This document shows positions 8,696-17,388 of a DNA stretch of 64,000 nucleotides, piece by piece. The translations under genes and the position numbers were made by a program. Each line of letters begins with the position of its first letter. Positions within the stretch are counted from its first letter, which is position 1. The stretch is from Dactylosporangium sucinum (GTDB lineage Bacteria > Actinomycetota > Actinomycetes > Mycobacteriales > Micromonosporaceae): contig NZ_BMPI01000005.1 of NCBI RefSeq assembly GCF_014647515.1, positions 62,001 through 126,000 on the forward strand, written 5' to 3'. The notes beneath the pieces are model-generated. The model was not told the DNA's origin. It ran no database searches and saw nothing but the letters and a program-made list of their open reading frames with translations.

Positions 8696-9846
8696 GATGA
8701 TCCCTTCGAGTACGCCAGGAGGGCCCGGTCGACGAGCAGGCCCGCCGCCGTCAGGTCGCCGGTGCGGCCGCTGCGGGCCAGATTGTCCCGCATCACGTCG
8801 GGGTGGACGAGTAGCCGCTCGAACGCGGCGCGCAGCCACGACACCGCGGAGCCGGTCGCCACCAGCAGCTCGCGCATCGGCCGCCACTCGGCGTGCCAGG
8901 CGCCCGCCGCCCGCTCGTGCTCGTGGGCCATCGCGGCCAGCAGGTTGGCGACCAGGCCGGGCGCGGAGCCGGCGCAGCCCAGGGCGCAGATCGCGGCGAC
9001 CGGGTTGCGCTTGTGGGCCATCGCGGAGGAGCCGCCCGGCGACGCGTCGGCCACCTCGTCGACCTCGTTCTGAGCGAGCAGCGTGAGGTCCCGCGCGATC
9101 TTCGCGACGGCGCCGGCGGCCGAGCCGAGCGCGCCGGCGAGATCCGCGATCCGGGTCCGCTCGGTGTGCCACGGTACCGCGGGCTCGTTCAGCCCCAGCA
9201 GCGTCGCGAGGCTCTCCAGGACGTCGGGGGCGTCCTCCCCGAAGGCGTCGAGCGTGCCGGCCGCGCCGCCGAACTGCACCGCGAGCCGGTCCCGCTGCAC
9301 CTGCTCCAGCCGGCGCCGGGCGGCGTCGAGCCCGCCGAGCCAGCCGGCCGCCTTGAGCCCGAACGTGGTCGGCAACGCCTGCTGCAGCAGCGTGCGGCCG
9401 ATCATCGGGGTGTCGCGGTGGTCGCGGGCCAGCCGGGCGGCCTGCTCGGCGCAGGCGGCCAGGTCGGACAGCACGACCCGCACCGCCCGGGACGCGATGA
9501 GCATGCCGGCCGTGTCGAGGATGTCCTGGCTGGTGGCGCCCCGGTGCACGGCCGGCGCCGCGTCCGCCGGCACGGCCGCCCGCAGCGCCTCCACGAGCGG
9601 CACGACGGGGTTGCCGCTCGCGGCCGCCCGGGCACCGAGCTCGGCGGCGGAGAACCGCTCGGGCCGCGCGGCGGCGCCGATGGCGTCGGCGGCGGCCTGG
9701 TCGATCAGCCCGCTGAACGCCTGCACCTGGGCGAGCGCGGCCTCGACCTGGAGCATCGCGTGCAGCCAGGCGTCGTCGGTGACGGCCGCGGCGACCTCCC
9801 CGCGGGCCAGGACGCCGTCAAACAAGCTCGAAGAATGCGGTTTCAT
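8692..9846 (-). CDS. pcaB: 3-carboxy-cis,cis-muconate cycloisomerase
   Basis: The protein cyclises 3-carboxy-cis,cis-muconate to 4-carboxymuconolactone. At 384 residues it is a member of the fumarase/argininosuccinate lyase superfamily. The superfamily signature GGSSAMAHKRNP is visible near residue 270, with HRGATSQDILDT near 103. The family start SLFDGV is preceded here by six residues from the ATG at 9846. That start overlaps the end of pcaG by 29 bases. Confidence 0.93.
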   Translation of the reverse strand: MKPHSSSLFDGVLARGEVAAAVTDDAWLHAMLQVEAALAQVQAFSGLIDQAAADAIGAAARPERFSAAELGARAAASGNPVVPLVEALRAAVPADAAPAVHRGATSQDILDTAGMLIASRAVRVVLSDLAACAEQAARLARDHRDTPMIGRTLLQQALPTTFGLKAAGWLGGLDAARRRLEQVQRDRLAVQFGGAAGTLDAFGEDAPDVLESLATLLGLNEPAVPWHTERTRIADLAGALGSAAGAVAKIARDLTLLAQNEVDEVADASPGGSSAMAHKRNPVAAICALGCAGSAPGLVANLLAAMAHEHERAAGAWHAEWRPMRELLVATGSAVSWLRAAFERLLVHPDVMRDNLARSGRTGDLTAAGLLVDRALLAYSKGSS

Positions 9847-10288
9847 GCGGACCCTGGAGGTGGATGTCGAACCGGTAGCCGTCGTCGTCCTTGCGGGCCA
9901 CGAGCGACTCCCGGACTGCTGTGTCGGGGATCGCGGACAGGACCGGATCGGTGGCGTTGCCGGGCTCGTCCGGGAAGTACACCCTGGTGACGACTCTATC
10001 GAGCAGCCCCCGCGCGAAGACCGACATCGCGAGATGTGGTGCCTGCGCGCCGATCGGGCCCGGCATGTCGAAGCGGAACGCGTACTCGCCGCCGGCGGTC
10101 GTGCGGCAGCGGCCGAAGCCGCCGCTGGCGGCGTCCCAGACCTCCAGGATGCCGTCGGGGACGGGCTCGGACCGGCCGTCGTAGAGGGTGCCGCGCAGCC
10201 AGAGCGCCGAGCCGAGCTCCTCGGAGCGTGCCCAGGGCAGCATCACCGCGAAGTACGGCCCGACGGTCTGGCTCGGGGTCGGGTTCAC
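9818..10288 (-). CDS. pcaG: protocatechuate 3,4-dioxygenase alpha subunit
   Basis: This is the non-catalytic alpha subunit paired with PcaH; together they cleave protocatechuate between the hydroxyl-bearing carbons (intradiol). The family start PTPSQTVGPYF and the intradiol dioxygenase beta-sandwich core are clear. The 156-residue product is shorter than many PcaG proteins of about 190-200 residues. The GTG start has AGGAGG just upstream and overlaps the pcaH stop (GTGA). Confidence 0.92.
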   Translation of the reverse strand: MNPTPSQTVGPYFAVMLPWARSEELGSALWLRGTLYDGRSEPVPDGILEVWDAASGGFGRCRTTAGGEYAFRFDMPGPIGAQAPHLAMSVFARGLLDRVVTRVYFPDEPGNATDPVLSAIPDTAVRESLVARKDDDGYRFDIHLQGPHETAFFELV

Positions 10289-10947
10289 GGTGCCTCCTCG
10301 AAGGGGGTCGCCCGCAGGACGATGTCGTAGCGGTACGCCAGCGCCCACTCCGGCTCGGTCGCCTCCAGGTCGAAGGCCGAGATCATCCGGGCCCGGGCGG
10401 CCGGGTCGCGGACGGCGTTGAAGATGGGGTCCTGGTCGAACAGCGGGTCGCCCGGGAAGTACATCTGGGTCACGAGTCGCTGGGTGAACGACCTTCCGAA
10501 CACGGAGAAGTGGATGTGTGCGGGCCGCCAGGCGTTGTCGTGGTTGCGCCACGGGTACGCGCCCGGCTTGATCGTGACGAACCGGTAGCGGCCGTCGGGG
10601 TCGGTGAGGAACCGCCCGGCCCCGGAGAAGTTCGGGTCCAGCGGGGCGGGGTGCCGGTCGACGTGGTGCGCGTAGCGCCCGGCGGCGTTGGCCTGCCAGA
10701 CCTCCACGAGGGTGTGGGGGATCGGCCGGCCGGCGGTGTCGAGCACCCGCCCGTGCACGATGATGCGCTCGCCGAGCGGCTCGCCGGCGTGCTGGCGGGT
10801 CAGGTCGTGGTCGAGCGGGCCGATCCGGGACTCGCCGAGGGCCGGGCCGCCCGTGTCGGCCAGGCGCAGGGGAAGGGCCACGAAGGGCCGCTTCGGCGCC
10901 CGCAGGACGGTGGACCGGTAGGCCGGCCAGTCGAGGAAACTCGTCAT
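10285..10947 (-). CDS. pcaH: protocatechuate 3,4-dioxygenase beta subunit
   Basis: This catalytic subunit binds the non-heme Fe(III). The four expected ligands are present as Tyr92 (in AGRY), Tyr131 (in KPGAYPWRN) and His144/His146 (in RPAHIHFS). The length is 220 residues. Start and stop codons overlap pcaJ and pcaG by four bases each, so the operon is tightly coupled. Confidence 0.96.
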   Translation of the reverse strand: MTSFLDWPAYRSTVLRAPKRPFVALPLRLADTGGPALGESRIGPLDHDLTRQHAGEPLGERIIVHGRVLDTAGRPIPHTLVEVWQANAAGRYAHHVDRHPAPLDPNFSGAGRFLTDPDGRYRFVTIKPGAYPWRNHDNAWRPAHIHFSVFGRSFTQRLVTQMYFPGDPLFDQDPIFNAVRDPAARARMISAFDLEATEPEWALAYRYDIVLRATPFEEAP

Positions 10948-11720
10948 GAATCTTCCCCCAGCAGGGCGCGAAGCTCGGCGAGCTCCACAGTGGACGGCGG
11001 CGCGGTGCGGCCGAGGCCGGGGGAGACCGCGAGGTCCCAGCCGGTGGCGGCGCGGGCCTGCTCGACGGTCACGCCCTCGTGCAGGTGGGTCAGCGTCAGC
11101 GCGCACGTCCGCGGGTCGGGCGAGAGGATCCCGAGGTCGGTGATGACCAGCACCGGGCCGCGCCCGCGCAGGCCGAGGCGCTCGCGGGAGCCGGGGCCGT
11201 CGCCGTGGCCGACCGAGGTGCGGAAGTCGACCCGCGGCACGAACGCCCGGGGGCCGTGCCGGAGCACCACGAAGACCTCGCGGCAGGAGGCGGCGATCTC
11301 GGGCGCGCCGCCGGCGCCGGGCAGGCGGACCTTCGGCTCGCGGTACGAGTCGCCGACGACGGTCGTGTTGATGTTCGCGAACTCGTCGATCTGGGCGGCG
11401 CCGAGGAAGCCGACGTCGATCCGGCCGGGCTGCAGCCAGTAGTTGAACATCTCCGGCACGCTGACCACGGTGTCGGCCGTCTCGGCCAGCTCGCCGTCGC
11501 CGATCGACAGCGGCGGGCGGGTCGGCCGGGCGCCGATCGTGCCCGACTCGTAGACGAGCACCAGGCCGGGGTTGCCGGTGCGGCGGGCCAGGTTGGCCGC
11601 GACGCTGGGCAGGCCGATGCCGACGAAGCACGCGGTGTGCCCCTGCAAGGCCCGCGCCGCGGCGACGGTCATCATCTCGTCCGCGGAAAAGCGCCCTCCG
11701 CTCGGCTCCGGGCCGGTCAT
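10944..11720 (-). CDS. pcaJ: 3-oxoadipate CoA-transferase subunit B
   Basis: Together with PcaI this subunit transfers CoA from succinyl-CoA to 3-oxoadipate. The 258-residue protein has the class I CoA-transferase beta-subunit catalytic glutamate in VYESGTIGARP, near residue 55. The glycine-rich GIGLPSVAANLA segment precedes it. ATG overlaps the pcaI stop by four bases. Confidence 0.92.
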   Translation of the reverse strand: MTGPEPSGGRFSADEMMTVAAARALQGHTACFVGIGLPSVAANLARRTGNPGLVLVYESGTIGARPTRPPLSIGDGELAETADTVVSVPEMFNYWLQPGRIDVGFLGAAQIDEFANINTTVVGDSYREPKVRLPGAGGAPEIAASCREVFVVLRHGPRAFVPRVDFRTSVGHGDGPGSRERLGLRGRGPVLVITDLGILSPDPRTCALTLTHLHEGVTVEQARAATGWDLAVSPGLGRTAPPSTVELAELRALLGEDS

Positions 11721-12511
11721 AGCGCGTCCAGCCAGGCGGTGAAGGCGGCGCGGTCGCGGCTGATCGCGTCCCACGCGCGGTAGTGGTCGTTGTCGCGGTC
11801 GTAGTACCCCTGGGCGTAGGAAGGACGCGCGCCGCCGGGAACCTCGGCGACCGCGGTCACCACCCAGGACGGCAGCACCACGCCGCCCGGCCGCGGGTCG
11901 AGCTCGTCGACGACCTCCTCGACCGTCACCAGGCTGCGTGACGCGGCGAGCACCGCCTCCTTCTGCACCCCGGTGATGCCCCACAGCTGCACGTTGCCAC
12001 GCCGGTCGGCGCGCTGGGCGTGGACGATCGCGACGTCCGGGTTGAGCGCCGGCACCGCGGTGAGCACCTCGCCGGTGAACGGGCACTCGATCGGCTTGAT
12101 CGTGTCCGTCTGGGCGGGGAGGTCGGTCCCGCGGTACCCCCGGAGCACCGCGAACGGCAGCCCGGACGCCCCGGCGACGTAGCGGTTGGCCATCCCGGCG
12201 TGGCTGTGCTCCTCCAGCTCCAGCGGCCCGGGCCACTGCCGCTCGACGGCGTCGCGGAAGCGGTGCAGCGAGCCGACCCCGGGGTTGCCGCCCCAGGAGA
12301 AGATCAGCTTGGTCGCGCAGCCGGCGCCGATGAGCTGGTCGTAGACGATGTCGGGGGTCATCCGCACGAGCGTGAGCCCGCGGCGGCGCTGCCGGATGAT
12401 CTCGTGCCCGGCGGCGACCGGGATGAGGTGCGTGAACCCCTCCAGGGCGACCGTGTCGCCGTCGTGCACCAGGGCCGCGACGGCCTCGGGCAGCGTCATC
12501 AGCTCGGCCAA
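11717..12511 (-). CDS. pcaI: 3-oxoadipate CoA-transferase subunit A
   Basis: This is the alpha subunit of the CoA-transferase, with the family N-terminal segment DGDTVALEGFTHLIPVAAGHE and the SWGGNPGVGS loop. The start is uncertain. I chose TTG at 12511, giving MAELMTLPEAV, because a GGAGGGGGTG sits upstream and homologues begin close to here. ATG at 12499 is also possible. ATG at 12568 would place the operator-like dyads inside the gene and lacks a well-spaced ribosome binding site. It is the first gene of the pcaIJHGBC-regulator operon. Confidence 0.88.
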   Translation of the reverse strand: MAELMTLPEAVAALVHDGDTVALEGFTHLIPVAAGHEIIRQRRRGLTLVRMTPDIVYDQLIGAGCATKLIFSWGGNPGVGSLHRFRDAVERQWPGPLELEEHSHAGMANRYVAGASGLPFAVLRGYRGTDLPAQTDTIKPIECPFTGEVLTAVPALNPDVAIVHAQRADRRGNVQLWGITGVQKEAVLAASRSLVTVEEVVDELDPRPGGVVLPSWVVTAVAEVPGGARPSYAQGYYDRDNDHYRAWDAISRDRAAFTAWLDAL

Positions 12512-12546
12512 CGCCCAGCCCACCCCCTCCGAAACGTTCACGTGCC

Positions 12547-12575
12547 GCGAACGATCGGAAGTTCGCATGCCGAAC
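12547..12575. promoter_or_regulatory. IclR-type operator triad, pca side
   Basis: Three half-sites are present: CGAAC at 12548-12552, GTTCG at 12561-12565 and CGAAC at 12571-12575. The first two form the dyad GCGAAC-N8-GTTCGC, and the third repeats the first. A related CGTTCA is at 12535. The block lies just downstream of the predicted pca transcription start, a position that suits repression. Confidence 0.6.
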
Positions 12576-12593
12576 GTTTGTTCTCCAGGCGAA

Positions 12594-12622
12594 ACCCTAG
12601 AGACCTTGCGACGGGCCGTCAA
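12594..12622 (-). promoter_or_regulatory. pca operon promoter
   Basis: On the minus strand TTGACG (12622-12617) and TAGGGT (12599-12594) are separated by exactly 17 bases. This is the best sigma-70-type promoter in the window. Transcription should start near 12587 and leave an untranslated leader of about 75 bases before the TTG start of pcaI. Confidence 0.7.
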
Positions 12623-12654
12623 TGGCTCTACGGTCGGTGCGAGTTGGTGACTGA

Positions 12655-12678
12655 CGAACACAAGTTCGCTATCCGAAC
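12655..12678. promoter_or_regulatory. IclR-type operator triad, transporter/pobA side
   Basis: CGAAC (12655-12659), GTTCG (12664-12668) and CGAAC (12674-12678) repeat the palindrome-plus-direct-repeat arrangement of the pca-side triad, with the dyad CGAAC-ACAA-GTTCG. The block is 25 bases upstream of the transporter gene start. Confidence 0.6.
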
Positions 12679-12702
12679 ACCCCTTGCCGGATGGAGTCCC
12701 AG

Positions 12703-13674
12703 ATGCGCCGCCTAGCCGTCACCGCGCTCCTCACCGCAGCCACGCTCGTCGCCGCCACCGCCTGCGGCGGCAACTCCAGCAACACGTCCCCCACCCAGGC
12801 CGCCCCCGGCCAGCCCGACAAGGTCGCCGCCGGCGTGATCGCCATCGTCGACGTCGCACCCATCTACCTCGGCAAGCAGAAGGGCTTCTTCAGCTCCCGC
12901 AACATCGACCTGAGCCTCGAGACCAGCCAGGGCGGCGCCGCCATCGTGCCCGGCGTCGTCAGCGGCCAGTTCCAGTTCGGCTTCAGCAACATGACGTCGC
13001 TGATCCTGGCCAAGTCCCGCGGGCTGCCGATCAAGGTCGTCGCCAACGGCGTCGCCTCCACCGGCAAGGACGGCGCGGACTTCAGCGCCGTGCTGGTGAA
13101 GGGCGACAGCCCGATCCAGAGCGCGAAGGACCTGGCCGGCAAGAAGGTCGCGGTCAACACGCTCAAGAACATCGGCGACACCACCGTGCGCGCCTCGGTC
13201 CGCAAGGCCGGCGGCGACCCGTCCGGGATCCAGTTCGTCGAGCTGGGCTTCCCCGACCAGCCGGCCGCGCTCGCCGCGGGCCGGGTGGACGCGATCTGGG
13301 TCGTGGAGCCGTTCGTGACCGCGGCCAAGGCGCAGGGCGCCCGGGTCGTGGCCTCCAACTACGTCGACGCGGCGGCGGACCTCACCGTGGCGACCTACTT
13401 CACCTCGCAGGAGCTCATCGCCAAGAACCCCGACCTGGTCAAGCGGTTCAAGGAGGCGATGGCCGAGTCGCTCGCCTACGCGTCGAGCCACCCCGACGAG
13501 GTGCGGCAGATCATCACCACCTACACCCAGATCACCGCGGACGTCACCGCCAAGATCACGCTGCCGGCCTGGCCGGCCGAGGTGAACAAGGCGTCGGTGC
13601 AGACCTTGACCGACCTCGCGGTGCAGGACAAGCTGCTGGACAAGGCACCCGCATTGGACGACCTGATCCCGTGA
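12703..13674 (+). CDS. ABC transporter substrate-binding lipoprotein (SsuA/NMT1-like)
   Basis: This exported solute-binding protein of 323 residues has a signal peptide ending in a lipobox (VAATACGG, Cys at about residue 21). Its fold is of the nitrate/sulfonate/taurine type: VAPIYLGKQKGFFSSRNIDL near residue 50 and DAIWVVEPFV near 205. The ATG at 12703 is preferred over 12691 because GGAG lies six bases upstream. It starts a four-gene operon ending in pobA, which suggests that it binds an aromatic acid such as 4-hydroxybenzoate. The ligand is an inference. Confidence 0.88.
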   Translation: MRRLAVTALLTAATLVAATACGGNSSNTSPTQAAPGQPDKVAAGVIAIVDVAPIYLGKQKGFFSSRNIDLSLETSQGGAAIVPGVVSGQFQFGFSNMTSLILAKSRGLPIKVVANGVASTGKDGADFSAVLVKGDSPIQSAKDLAGKKVAVNTLKNIGDTTVRASVRKAGGDPSGIQFVELGFPDQPAALAAGRVDAIWVVEPFVTAAKAQGARVVASNYVDAAADLTVATYFTSQELIAKNPDLVKRFKEAMAESLAYASSHPDEVRQIITTYTQITADVTAKITLPAWPAEVNKASVQTLTDLAVQDKLLDKAPALDDLIP

Positions 13675-14429
13675 AAGCCTATGGACTGATCGGCGTGGCC
13701 GGGTTCGTGGCGCTGCTCGAAGCGGTGCCGCGGCTCGGCCTCGTGCCGGCCGAGTACCTGCCGCCCGCCAGCCGCATCGCCGTCGCGCTCGGCGAGGAGG
13801 CCCGCCACGCCGCGTTCTGGCAGGCGCTGCTCGACACCCTGCAGACCTGGTTCGCCGGCCTGGCCATCGCGGCCGTGGCGGGCTTCGTCGCGGGCGTGGT
13901 GATCGGCTCGGTGCCGCTCCTGCGCGAGTACACGGCGTCGACCGTCGAGTTCCTCCGCCCGATCCCGTCGGTCGCGCTCATCCCGCTCGCGGTGCTGCTC
14001 TACGGCACCGCCCGCACCGCCACCCTGCTGCTCGTCGTCTACGCCTCGTTCTGGCAGATCCTGGTGCAGGTGCTGCACGGCGTGGCCGACGTCGACCCGA
14101 TCGCCCGGGACACCGCGCGCAGCTTCAAGCTGACCGCCTGGCAGAGGCTGTGGCGGCTGACCTGGCCGACGGCGCTGCCCTACACGATGACCGGGCTGCG
14201 GCTGGCCACCGCGGTGGCGCTGATCCTCACGATCACCGGGGAGCTCATCATCGGCACCCCGGGCATCGGCAAGGAGATCGCCGTAGCCCAGTCGAGCGGC
14301 GCCGTGGCGGCGATGTACGCGCTGGTGGTCGTCACCGGCGTGCTCGGCGTCCTGGCCAACCTGGTCACCCGGGCCGGCGAGCGGCGCGTCCTGGCCTGGC
14401 ACCCGGCGCAGCGGGCGGCCTCGGCATGA
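13671..14429 (+). CDS. ABC transporter permease (SsuC-like)
   Basis: The 252-residue inner-membrane protein has about six membrane segments and the permease EAA-type loop (ARDTARSFKLTAWQRLWRLTWPTALPYTMTGL). It belongs to the binding-protein-dependent nitrate/sulfonate/taurine permease family. GTG overlaps the upstream stop (GTGA). It is one of two different permeases here, so the channel is probably a heterodimer. Confidence 0.9.
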   Translation: MKAYGLIGVAGFVALLEAVPRLGLVPAEYLPPASRIAVALGEEARHAAFWQALLDTLQTWFAGLAIAAVAGFVAGVVIGSVPLLREYTASTVEFLRPIPSVALIPLAVLLYGTARTATLLLVVYASFWQILVQVLHGVADVDPIARDTARSFKLTAWQRLWRLTWPTALPYTMTGLRLATAVALILTITGELIIGTPGIGKEIAVAQSSGAVAAMYALVVVTGVLGVLANLVTRAGERRVLAWHPAQRAASA

Positions 14430-15199
14430 ACGCCAGCATGAGAGCCGTCAAGATCCTGCTGCTCCCGCTGCTGCTCCTGGCCGGCTGGTGGGTCTCCTCG
14501 GCCGGCTCCACCGACTTCTACCGCCCGCCGCTGCGGGAGATCCTGGCGGTCTTCCCGGAGACCTGGATCGGCCCGCGGATCGTCGACGACGTGCTGCCCA
14601 GCCTGGCCCGGCTGGCCGTCGGCTACCTCGTGGCGCTCGTCGCCGGGGTCGGGCTCGGCGTGGTCATCGGCCAGCACGCCCGCGTGCGGGCCACCGTCGA
14701 GCCGGTGCTGGAGTTCGTGCGGGCCATCCCGCCGCCGGTGCTGGTGCCGATTCTCATCCTCGTCGCCGGCATCGGCGACCTGATGAAGGTGCTGGTCATC
14801 GTCTCCGGGTGCCTCTGGCCGGTGCTGCTCAACACCGTCGAGGGCGTGCGGGCCGTGGACGGCGTCCTCTCGGACACCTGCCAGACGTACCGGATCCGCG
14901 GCTCGCGGCGGCTGACCCACCTGGTGCTGCGCTCCGCCTCGCCGCAGATCGTCACCGGGGCGCGCCAGGCCCTGTCGATCGGCATCATCCTCATGGTCAT
15001 CAGCGAGATGTTCGCGGCCCAGAGCGGGCTCGGCTTCACCGTCGTGCAGTTCCAGCGCGGCTTCCAGGTCCCGGAGATGTACAGCGGCGTGCTGCTGCTC
15101 GGCCTCATCGGCGTCCTGCTGGCCCTGCTGTTCCGGGTGTTCGAGCGGTGGAGCCTGGCGTGGTACCACGGCCAGCGCGCCGCGGAGAGGGAATGGTGA
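14426..15199 (+). CDS. ABC transporter permease, second subunit
   Basis: This 257-residue membrane protein belongs to the same family as its upstream neighbour, with the coupling loop DTCQTYRIRGSRRLTHLVLRS near residue 150. The ATG overlaps the first permease's stop (ATGA). Having two unlike permeases is less common in this transporter family than one permease acting as a homodimer. Confidence 0.9.
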   Translation: MNASMRAVKILLLPLLLLAGWWVSSAGSTDFYRPPLREILAVFPETWIGPRIVDDVLPSLARLAVGYLVALVAGVGLGVVIGQHARVRATVEPVLEFVRAIPPPVLVPILILVAGIGDLMKVLVIVSGCLWPVLLNTVEGVRAVDGVLSDTCQTYRIRGSRRLTHLVLRSASPQIVTGARQALSIGIILMVISEMFAAQSGLGFTVVQFQRGFQVPEMYSGVLLLGLIGVLLALLFRVFERWSLAWYHGQRAAEREW

Positions 15200-15954
15200 T
15201 GCTGGAGGTCACCGGCCTGAACAAGGTCTACGAGGGGCACGGGCGGCGGGTCGAGGCGATCGGCGACCTGACGTTCAAGCTCGCCGACGGGGAGTTCGCC
15301 TGCCTCGTCGGGCCGTCGGGGTGCGGCAAGACGACCCTCCTGCGCTGCGTCGCCGGGCTGCTCGCGCCGACCGCCGGGGAGGTGCGCGTCGGTGACCGGG
15401 TCGTCGACGGGCCGCCGGACGGGCTGGCGGTGGTGTTCCAGGAGTACGGCCGGAGCCTCTTCCCGTGGATGCGCGTCCGCGACAACGTGGCCCTGCCGCT
15501 GCGCTCGCCGGACAAGCGCCGGCTGGTGGACGAGGCGCTGGCCGCCGTGGGGCTGGAGGACGCGCACGACGCCTACCCGTGGCAGCTCTCCGGCGGCATG
15601 CAGCAGCGGGTGGCCATCGCCCGCGCGATCGCGTTCGAGCCCAGGGTCCTGCTGATGGACGAGCCGTTCGCCGCGGTCGACGCGCAGACCCGCGCCGAGC
15701 TGGAGGACCTCATCCGGCAGGTGTGGCAGCGGCTGCGGGTCACGCTGCTGTTCGTCACCCACGACATCGACGAGGCGGTCTACCTCGGCCAGCGCGTCAT
15801 CGTGCTGTCGAAGTCGCCGACGCACATCATCGACGCGCTCGACGTCGACCTGCCGGCCGAGCGCGACCAGCTCACCACCCGGTCGGCCGCGCGCTTCACC
15901 GAGCTGCGCGGCCGGGTCTACGAACAGATCCAGCAAGCGAAGCTAGGCCGTTGA
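15199..15954 (+). CDS. ABC transporter ATP-binding protein (SsuB-like)
   Basis: The 251-residue ATPase energises the upstream permeases. Walker A is GPSGCGKTT near residue 36, the Q-loop is VFQEYGRSLFPW, the signature is LSGGMQQR, Walker B is VLLMDEPFAAVD, and the switch histidine is in VTHDIDEAV. ATG at 15199 is favoured because GAGG lies eight bases upstream; ATG at 15193 is an alternative. The stop overlaps the pobA start. Confidence 0.92.
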   Translation: MLEVTGLNKVYEGHGRRVEAIGDLTFKLADGEFACLVGPSGCGKTTLLRCVAGLLAPTAGEVRVGDRVVDGPPDGLAVVFQEYGRSLFPWMRVRDNVALPLRSPDKRRLVDEALAAVGLEDAHDAYPWQLSGGMQQRVAIARAIAFEPRVLLMDEPFAAVDAQTRAELEDLIRQVWQRLRVTLLFVTHDIDEAVYLGQRVIVLSKSPTHIIDALDVDLPAERDQLTTRSAARFTELRGRVYEQIQQAKLGR

Positions 15955-17090
15955 TGCGCACCCAGGTCGTGATCATCGGGGCGGGGCCGGCCGGGCTGGT
16001 GCTCGGCCACCTCCTGCACCGGGCCGGGATCGAGTGCGTGGTGCTGGAGCGGCACAGCCGGGCCCACGTCGAGCAGCGGATCCGGGCCGGCGTCCTGGAG
16101 CACGGCACGGTGGAGCTGCTCACCGACCTCGGCGTGGCCGACCGGCTGCACCGCGAGGGCCTCGTCCACACCGGCGTCGAGCTGCTCTTCGACGGCGTCG
16201 CCCACCGCATCCCGTTGCGCGAGCTGACCGGGCGCGCGATCACGGTGTACGGGCAGCACGAGGTGGTCAAGGACCTCATCGCACGGGCCGGGTTCCCGAT
16301 CCGCTTCGAGCAGGGCGCCCTGCGGCTGCGCTCCGACCGGGCGGTGGAGACGGCCGAGGGCGTGGTCGAGGGCGACTTCGTGGCCGGCTGCGACGGCTTC
16401 CACGGCGTGAGCCGGCCGTTCGTGGCGGGGTCGCTGCGGGTGTACGAGCGGGATTACCCCTTCGCCTGGCTCGGTGTGCTGGCCGCGACCCCGCCGAGCG
16501 CCGAGGAGCTCATCTACGCGCTCAGCGACGAGGGATTCGCGCTGCACAGCATGCGCTCGCCCACGATCACCCGGCTGTACCTCCAGGTCGCCCCGGACGA
16601 GAAGCTGGACGACTGGCCCGACGAGCGGATCTGGGCGGCCCTGCAGCGGCGCCTCGCCCACGACGGGTTCACCCTCACGGAGGGGCCGATCCTGGAGAAG
16701 GGCATCACCGCGATGCGCAGCTTCGTGGTCGCCCCGATGCGGCGCGGCCGGCTGTTCCTGGCCGGCGACGCCGCCCACATCGTCCCGCCGACCGGCGCCA
16801 AGGGCCTCAACCTGGCCGTCCACGACGTCAAGGTGCTCGCCGACGGGCTGCGCCGCTTCTACGCGGGCGGCGACGAGGCGGGGCTGGACGCCTACAGCGA
16901 CACCTGCCTGCGCCGGGTCTGGCGGGTGCAGCACTTCTCCTGGTGGATGACCTCGATGCTGCACCTGGCCCCCGACGCCGACCCGTTCACGCGGGAGCTG
17001 CAACGCTCCCAGTTGCGCTACGTGGTCGGGTCGGCGGCCGCGGCGACGACACTCGCCGAGAACTACGTGGGCCTTACAGGAAGTCCGTGA
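15954..17090 (+). CDS. pobA: 4-hydroxybenzoate 3-monooxygenase
   Basis: This FAD-dependent aromatic hydroxylase converts 4-hydroxybenzoate to protocatechuate, the substrate of PcaGH encoded across the divergent promoter. Its 378 residues include the dinucleotide-binding GAGPAG at 9-14, the QRIRAGVLEHGT segment near 42 typical of PobA, the DG motif GCDGFHG near 145, and the FAD ribityl motif LAGDAAHIVPPTGAKGLNLA near 265. It is the last gene of the transporter operon and overlaps the 3' end of the convergent hypothetical gene by 17 bases. Confidence 0.94.
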   Translation: MRTQVVIIGAGPAGLVLGHLLHRAGIECVVLERHSRAHVEQRIRAGVLEHGTVELLTDLGVADRLHREGLVHTGVELLFDGVAHRIPLRELTGRAITVYGQHEVVKDLIARAGFPIRFEQGALRLRSDRAVETAEGVVEGDFVAGCDGFHGVSRPFVAGSLRVYERDYPFAWLGVLAATPPSAEELIYALSDEGFALHSMRSPTITRLYLQVAPDEKLDDWPDERIWAALQRRLAHDGFTLTEGPILEKGITAMRSFVVAPMRRGRLFLAGDAAHIVPPTGAKGLNLAVHDVKVLADGLRRFYAGGDEAGLDAYSDTCLRRVWRVQHFSWWMTSMLHLAPDADPFTRELQRSQLRYVVGSAAAATTLAENYVGLTGSP

Positions 17091-17388
17091 ACCCCGGGCG
17101 GAAGCGGTCGTCCGGCTTGCCGAACGCGGTGAACACCAGCCCGCCCCGCGACTCCACGCCGGGCAGATCGTCGATCATCCGATCATGCTCAACGACACAC
17201 GACAATGCCTGCGTCAGGTCGGACTCCAGTTGGTGGACCGCCTCCTCGAGGTCCTCCTCCCGCCGTGACCAGTCGATCTCCGCCTCGCGGAGCTGCTGGC
17301 CGGCCAGCTTCCCGATCAACTCCGGATCGGTCACCGCAACTTCCAGGCGGCAGTAGATCTGCATGATGAGCGGTTCCGTGTGCCCCAT
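17074..17388 (-). CDS. hypothetical protein, about 104 residues
   Basis: I do not recognise a family. The product is soluble and acidic, with a helical segment IGKLAGQQLREAEIDWSRREEDLEEAVHQLESDLTQAL and a C-terminal PGVESRGGLVF...FRPGF part. The start may be ATG at 17388 or at 17364, the latter having GGAAC about nine bases upstream. The 3' end overlaps pobA on the other strand. Confidence 0.6.
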   Translation of the reverse strand: MGHTEPLIMQIYCRLEVAVTDPELIGKLAGQQLREAEIDWSRREEDLEEAVHQLESDLTQALSCVVEHDRMIDDLPGVESRGGLVFTAFGKPDDRFRPGFTDFL

